Assembly: GCF_021390595.1 (NCBI RefSeq)
Contig: NZ_JAJEJR010000002.1
Span: 558,001 to 622,000 of the forward strand
From: Paraburkholderia sp. HP33-1
GTDB lineage: Bacteria; Pseudomonadota; Gammaproteobacteria; Burkholderiales; Burkholderiaceae
Reading direction: 5' to 3'
DNA length: 64,000 bases
This document shows positions 59,725 through 64,000 of this stretch, in pieces (the first letter of the stretch is position 1; each line of letters starts with the position of its first letter). Below the pieces are notes generated by a model. That model searched no databases, was not told where the DNA came from, and saw only the letters and a program-made list of their open reading frames with translations. Position numbers and translations under genes: made by a program.

Positions 59725-60867
59725 ATGAAGGTTTGGAGGCTGGCACGGAAGGCAGCAGGGCGTGCGGGGTTTTGCGTCGCGCTGGGCACGGCGGGCATCG
59801 GTTGCGCGCAGGCACAGAGCAGCGTTACGTTGTATGGGATCATTTCCACCGGTGTCGAATATGTGAGCAACGTAAAGGGCTCGCACCTGTTCGCGCTCGC
59901 CAACGGTGGCATGATGCCGCCGCGTTGGGGGTTGCGCGGCGACGAAGATATCGGCGGCGGAACGCACGCGATCTTCACGCTGGAGAATGGCTTTTCGATC
60001 ACCAACGGCGCGTCGCTCGGCGGCATGTTCGGACGCCAGGCATTCGTCGGCCTGAGCAATCAACGCTACGGTACGATCACTGCCGGCCGTCAGTATGAAG
60101 AGATGACGGCAAGCCTCTGGTGGGCGGAGTCAGCCAACCTCTTCGCAGGTGTCGGCGCGCACATCGGCGACAACGACAACATGTTCTTCACCAACCGGTT
60201 CAACAACTCGGTTCGCTACGCATCGCCCAGTTTCGCGGGGCTGACGTTCGCCGGCAGCTATGCGTTCTCGAACTCGACGCAGTTCTCGAACAACAATGGA
60301 TTCAGCGGTAGCGCGAACTACGCGAACGGTCCGTTGAAGCTAGGTGTGGCCTTCACGCAGTTCAACCGGCGCAGCAACGCGACGCCGTCGAACTTGACGA
60401 GCGGCGCGGTCGATAGCACGGGTTGGGGTTTCAGCTCGCCGTTCGTGGTCAGCCCGACAGGTGCGGGTACGGACCAGCAGCGCATCATCGGGGTAGGGGC
60501 GAGCTACGACTTCGGCATCTTCAACATGCTCGCGAGTTATACGAACGTACTGTTCAACTACTCGGATTCGTCGGGACTGAGGCTGCAAAACGGCGAAGTG
60601 GGCGTTTATAAGCGCTTTACGCCTGCGTGGCTGGTCGGCGTTTCGTACGTGTACACGGCCGGCGATTATTCCGGCGGCCGTTCACCGCACTACAACCAGG
60701 TGACGCTGGCGACCGACTACCTGCTGTCCAAGCGCACCGATCTGTTCCTCGTGGGCATCTATCAGCGCGCGAGCGGCCCCGGCGCGTTTGCGCAGATCTA
60801 CACCACCCAGGCGTCGAGCGGCCAATCGCAGACGCTGGTGGAGGCGGGCATCAGGCATCGGTTCTGA
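59725..60867 (+). CDS. Outer-membrane porin at the end of the catabolic region
   Basis: This 380-residue precursor has signal peptide MKVWRLARKAAGRAGFCVALGTAGIGCAQA and mature start QSSVTLYGIISTGVEYV. GDEDIGGGTHAIFTLENGF, FGRQAFVGLSNQRYG and the C-terminal RHRF are typical. It probably provides the outer-membrane path for the compound used by the upstream genes. ATG 59725 follows AAGGAGAC. Confidence 0.93.
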   Translation: MKVWRLARKAAGRAGFCVALGTAGIGCAQAQSSVTLYGIISTGVEYVSNVKGSHLFALANGGMMPPRWGLRGDEDIGGGTHAIFTLENGFSITNGASLGGMFGRQAFVGLSNQRYGTITAGRQYEEMTASLWWAESANLFAGVGAHIGDNDNMFFTNRFNNSVRYASPSFAGLTFAGSYAFSNSTQFSNNNGFSGSANYANGPLKLGVAFTQFNRRSNATPSNLTSGAVDSTGWGFSSPFVVSPTGAGTDQQRIIGVGASYDFGIFNMLASYTNVLFNYSDSSGLRLQNGEVGVYKRFTPAWLVGVSYVYTAGDYSGGRSPHYNQVTLATDYLLSKRTDLFLVGIYQRASGPGAFAQIYTTQASSGQSQTLVEAGIRHRF

Positions 60868-61159
60868 GCTGGCTGGGTCTGGTTTGCGTCGCCCGCTGAT
60901 TCGGCGAGCGCTGCGCCCAGACCCACCTGAGCCGCCCATTTTTCCGGTTCCGCAATCCGCTGATTGGGCACTCGGACCACCGCAGGATTCAGGGTCTTCA
61001 TCGAGCTTTCGGCGGTTCGTGTCGTTCCGCACATTGTCGCGCAACGCCTTGCCGCAATATAACCGACCGTTCCCAGTCAGGGTGTACAAGGAGGGCCAGC
61101 CAGACTGCACCTGGTCGGGGCGCTGATCTGCGACGCATACGGGTATACAACGAGCTGCC
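60868..61159. other. Gap between porin and response-regulator genes
   Basis: It contains a 9-bp inverted repeat TGGGTCTGG (60874-60882) with CCAGACCCA (60917-60925), a possible weak terminator for the porin. No gene supported. Confidence 0.4.
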
Positions 61160-61840
61160 ATGCGAATTCTCTTTATCGATACCGACCGGTCAGGTGGTGA
61201 CAATGAGGAAAGCGCACTCTGCAAGGCGGGGTTTAGCGTCGACAGAACCGCGAATCTGCAGCACGCAAGAATCGCGATGGAAACGACCCGGTATTCGTTG
61301 TGTCTGCTCAACCTCGATCGCCCGGATGGTTCCGCGGTCGAGTTGCTCATGTCGCTTCGCAAAACGAGGGGTCTTATACCAGTTCTTGTTCTGAGCGTGC
61401 GCGACGTTGCGGCCGAGAAGGCCCACGTGCTCGACCTGGGGGCTGACGACTACTTGTGCAAACCATGCGATTCGACTGAACTGGTATCGCGAGTTCGCGC
61501 TTTGCTGCGCCGCGCGCAGGGACGCGCCAGCGAGCGCGTCACGTGGCGTGACATATCCGTGGACTTTGCCCGTCAGTCCGTCACGCGAGGTGGTCGGCTG
61601 CTGGATCTGACTGCTCGCGAATGGGCGCTGTTCGAGCTGCTGCTATCGCGAGCCGGCTCGCCGCAATCTTCCTCGGAAATCGCGCAAGACCTGTATGGCT
61701 GGCGCGACGAAATCGAAAGCAACGTCGTCGCGGTGCACGTCGCAAACCTCAGGAAAAAACTGGGAGAGGATGTGATTCGTACCGTACGGGGCTTCGGCTA
61801 CGTAATGGACGATGTGCGTAATACGGCGCCGGGAGAGTAG
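61160..61840 (+). CDS. OmpR-type response regulator with Asn at the phosphoacceptor site
   Basis: This 226-residue protein has a receiver domain and a winged-helix DNA-binding domain (LLDLTAREWALFELLLSRAGSP, NVVAVHVANLRKKLG, TVRGFGYVM). The receiver has Asp7/Asp9, Ser79 and Lys101, but the residue aligned with the phosphorylated Asp is Asn51 (LCLLNLDRPDG). Phosphorylation as usual is therefore unlikely; it may be constitutively active or controlled otherwise. No kinase gene is adjacent. A multicopper oxidase gene follows about 280 bp later. Confidence 0.9.
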   Translation: MRILFIDTDRSGGDNEESALCKAGFSVDRTANLQHARIAMETTRYSLCLLNLDRPDGSAVELLMSLRKTRGLIPVLVLSVRDVAAEKAHVLDLGADDYLCKPCDSTELVSRVRALLRRAQGRASERVTWRDISVDFARQSVTRGGRLLDLTAREWALFELLLSRAGSPQSSSEIAQDLYGWRDEIESNVVAVHVANLRKKLGEDVIRTVRGFGYVMDDVRNTAPGE

Positions 61841-62122
61841 GTGCTCCGTTTGCCATAGAACCATCAGCCTGACCCACGTCCTCAAACCCGTAGCCTCTGA
61901 CACTGCGCCGAGCCCACCGCTCGATACCACCGCTCGATACCACGGTTCCCCTTGCCCGTTGGGTCAATCCTACCGCAAGTGTAGGGAGGTGCCCCATTCC
62001 CTCCCAAAGAGGCGATCTCCAGAATTCAGATACGGGATTTGTAACGATGCACCCGGTCTCGTGATCGCAGAGCTTGACGGCAGCGCACTCCCGGCGCTGA
62101 CGGACACCTCAGCGGAGGTCCT
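61841..62122. other. Promoter region of the multicopper oxidase genes
   Basis: It contains no supported gene. A direct repeat CTCGATACCAC occurs twice near 61920-61941. The GGAGG near 62114 is the ribosome site of the next gene. Confidence 0.4.
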
Positions 62123-63664
62123 ATGTTCAGCACCCTCGCCTACCGCAACGGCGTAGCGGCACTGTTGCTGCTGCTGTTCGCGTTGCCATCATTCGCGCAG
62201 TCGTTCCGGGTGCAATGCCCGCCGACCACCACCCTGCACCCGAACGCGCTGCCGGCAGGCGCTGGCGAGCCTGCCTATACGGGCCCATCGGTCAACGGGC
62301 AGACGTCTACAGGCGTCGTCAACGGCGCCATCAAGTGCCAGCAGATCTCGGGTGGCGACGGCTACGCCACGATGGCCGACGGGACGCAAACCTATCTGTT
62401 CTCGTTCGGCCCATTGTCCGGCCTCGCGGACATTCAAAATGGTCAGCCGGGCACGGAGTTCGCGTCGGTGTTCAACGTCCCGGGGACGTCCACCAACAAC
62501 GGAGCGATCGGACTCGTACCCGATCCTGAATCGACGCCGCCTAATTCGCTGACAACCGGCCACGTCGATCCCCGGCAGATCATGAACACGGGCGTGATGA
62601 ACGGCAACATCCCCGCGCCGACGATGGCCATCGACGAAGACGACGAGTTCTTCCTCACGCTGACCAATGTCGGGATGATCATGCGCCCCGACCTGTTCGA
62701 GCAGCACACGGTGCACTTCCACGGCTATCCGAATGCGTCGTCGTTCTATGACGGGGTGCCGGATGCGTCGGTGGCGATCAACATCGGTGGGAGCTTCACG
62801 TACTACTACGTCGCACCCGATGCCGGCACCTACTTCTGGCACTGCCACATCACACCGCCGGAGCACCTGCAGATGGGCATGGTTGGCCAGATTTACGTGC
62901 GACCGCGCCAGGACCGTGTGGCAGGCGGCGCCTCGCTGTACAACTCGCTGCTGCAGCAGCAGAAGGATCCGCGCACGGCATGCGGCACAGACATTCTCTG
63001 CTCGACGCCGATCCCGCCGTCAAACAGCGTGCTTCACGTGAACAACAAGAGCGGCACGCCGACGCTCTACGCGTACAACGACGGCGACGGATCGACGGCC
63101 TATGACGTCGAGTATCCCGTGCAGATACACGGCTTCGATCCGAACTTCCACTTCGTGGGCATGACGTTCAACCCCGAGCCGTTCGTCGACATGAAGGACA
63201 AGTACTTCCTGCTCAACGGACGCAGCTATCCGGACACCGTCACACCCGGCCCGATGCAAACGCCGGTTGCGGACGGCACGGAGCACTATTCGCAGCCGCT
63301 GCCTGCGCTCATCAACATTCCGGCAGGCGGCAGGGCATTGCTGCGCATTTCGGATCTCGACGTCACGGAATTCCAGACGCTCGCCTCGCTGGGCATTCCG
63401 ATGCATGTGATCGGCGTCAACGCGCGCCTGCTGCGTGACATGGCGGGTAACGACATGACGTACCTGACCAACTCGGTCACGCTCGGTGGCGGCGAATCGG
63501 TCGACGTGATTCTCGACGCGACCAACTATACGGCGGGCTCAGTCTTTTACCTGTACACACCGAACCTCGATCACCTGTCGAACGATGCCGAGAACTTCGG
63601 CGGATTGATGACCGAGGTCCACATCTGCAATTCGGTGGACCCGACCACGAAGTCCTGTTCCTAG
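62123..63664 (+). CDS. Exported multicopper oxidase, MofA/MnxG-like
   Basis: This 513-residue precursor has signal peptide up to FALPSFA. The copper ligands visible are His195, His198, His200 (HTVHFH) and His240-Cys241-His242 with His248 and Met253 (HCH-x5-H-x4-M), a type 1/type 3 arrangement like that of MofA/MnxG manganese-oxidase proteins. The other two HxH motifs expected in a full oxidase are not evident. The C-terminal half looks like another cupredoxin domain (FLLNGRSYPDT, IPMHVIGVN). It may need the adjacent protein to make a complete copper site. GGAGG precedes the ATG. Confidence 0.87.
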   Translation: MFSTLAYRNGVAALLLLLFALPSFAQSFRVQCPPTTTLHPNALPAGAGEPAYTGPSVNGQTSTGVVNGAIKCQQISGGDGYATMADGTQTYLFSFGPLSGLADIQNGQPGTEFASVFNVPGTSTNNGAIGLVPDPESTPPNSLTTGHVDPRQIMNTGVMNGNIPAPTMAIDEDDEFFLTLTNVGMIMRPDLFEQHTVHFHGYPNASSFYDGVPDASVAINIGGSFTYYYVAPDAGTYFWHCHITPPEHLQMGMVGQIYVRPRQDRVAGGASLYNSLLQQQKDPRTACGTDILCSTPIPPSNSVLHVNNKSGTPTLYAYNDGDGSTAYDVEYPVQIHGFDPNFHFVGMTFNPEPFVDMKDKYFLLNGRSYPDTVTPGPMQTPVADGTEHYSQPLPALINIPAGGRALLRISDLDVTEFQTLASLGIPMHVIGVNARLLRDMAGNDMTYLTNSVTLGGGESVDVILDATNYTAGSVFYLYTPNLDHLSNDAENFGGLMTEVHICNSVDPTTKSCS

Positions 63665-63674
63665 GAGATGAGCC

Positions 63675-64000
63675 GTGGGCAACATCATCGAGAACTTCTG
63701 GCGCATTACACCTGTGCGCCGCGGATCCGCCGTGCGTCTCGCGCTGTTCTACGCGATCCTCATTGCGATCATTTGCTGCGTGAACGCGCATGCCGCTGCG
63801 CCTGGCATTACGGGCACGTCATTCAACTTTAGCGCGGAAGCCAACCGCATCAGCCAGCCTGACGGGTCGAGCGTGTACGCGTGGGGCTATGGCTGCAGCA
63901 CGGCCCCGACCGGTTTTTCGCCCGCGAACGTGACGGGCGCAACCTGTCCGAGCATGCAGGTGCCGGGGCCCACGCTGATCGTGAAGGAGGGCGCCGTCGT
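63675..64000 (+). CDS. Second exported multicopper oxidase (cut by window end)
   Basis: It begins at GTG 63675 with AGGAG upstream, 10 bp after the first oxidase gene. Signal segment about 20-43 (LALFYAILIAIICCVNAHAA), then GITGTSFNFSAEANRISQPDGSSVYAWGYG and MQVPGPTLIVKEGAVV, the start of a cupredoxin domain of multicopper oxidases. The missing part should show whether it carries the copper motifs lacking in the first protein. Confidence 0.8.
   Translation, partial: MGNIIENFWRITPVRRGSAVRLALFYAILIAIICCVNAHAAAPGITGTSFNFSAEANRISQPDGSSVYAWGYGCSTAPTGFSPANVTGATCPSMQVPGPTLIVKEGAV

Noticed and set aside
60874..60925. 9-bp inverted repeat after the third porin as a terminator
   Set aside because: Loop is over 30 nt and the T-run is short and distant; kept only as a note on the gap.

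Overview
The window is high-GC DNA from a beta-proteobacterium of the Burkholderiaceae, most likely Paraburkholderia or a close relative. Evidence for this is the three general porins of the Burkholderia type, an HU protein with a lysine-rich extension, an H-NS-like protein with a histone-H1-like tail, a DUF4148 protein, and the DUF3348/DUF802/DUF2894 gene set. All identifications come from reading the sequence. No database search was run.

Layout. 1-6.0 kb: an HU-type protein with its terminator, then a four-gene Anbu operon (circularly permuted ATP-grasp, alpha-E, transglutaminase, proteasome-like peptidase). 5.8-13.4 kb: a porin, a BrkB/YihY membrane protein with a DUF883-like tail, a YbaK-type deacylase, a chemoreceptor, a SYLF lipoprotein and a berberine-bridge-type FAD oxidase. 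13.4-17.2 kb: an AT-rich gap, a secreted protein carrying 61 tandem Gly-His-Gly-Asp-Gly/Ser units, and the remains of a ligase-associated Lhr-type helicase. 17.3-22.3 kb: FKBP, DUF488, DUF6765 and small proteins, plus an H-NS-like protein with two DNA-binding domains. 22.3-27.2 kb: a tightly coupled operon of lipoprotein arylsulfatase, formylglycine-generating enzyme, NlpA-like binding protein and a YkgJ-type cysteine-cluster protein. 27.3-31.9 kb: a BON protein and the MctS/MctR two-component system, divergent from a DUF3311 protein and the MctP monocarboxylate symporter. 32-40 kb: a D-amino-acid dehydrogenase-like protein, a four-gene cluster that looks like a MotAB/ZorAB-type ion-driven stator with unknown partners, TerC, an internally deleted nhaR and a second porin. 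40-46 kb: a HAD phosphatase, a proline-rich membrane protein, an unusual response regulator, an esterase/thioesterase pair and a DUF4148 protein.

46.0-60.9 kb is a co-directional catabolic region. It holds a BNR-repeat protein, an HpcH/HpaI aldolase, two 4,5-dihydroxyphthalate-decarboxylase-like proteins, a VOC dioxygenase, a LigJ-like 4-oxalomesaconate hydratase, an SDR lacking the usual Tyr/Lys, a fumarylacetoacetase-family protein, a LysR regulator with two HTH domains, two MFS transporters, a maleate-isomerase-like protein, an amidohydrolase and a porin. Together these suggest uptake and meta-cleavage of a carboxylated aromatic compound. The end of the window holds an OmpR-type regulator with Asn at the phosphoacceptor position and two adjacent MofA/MnxG-like multicopper oxidases, the second cut by the window edge.

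The strongest candidates for undescribed biology are the DUF3348-DUF802-MotB-like-DUF2894 cluster, the 46-61 kb catabolic region, the sulfatase operon with its non-canonical CAITR motif, and the GHGDG repeat protein.
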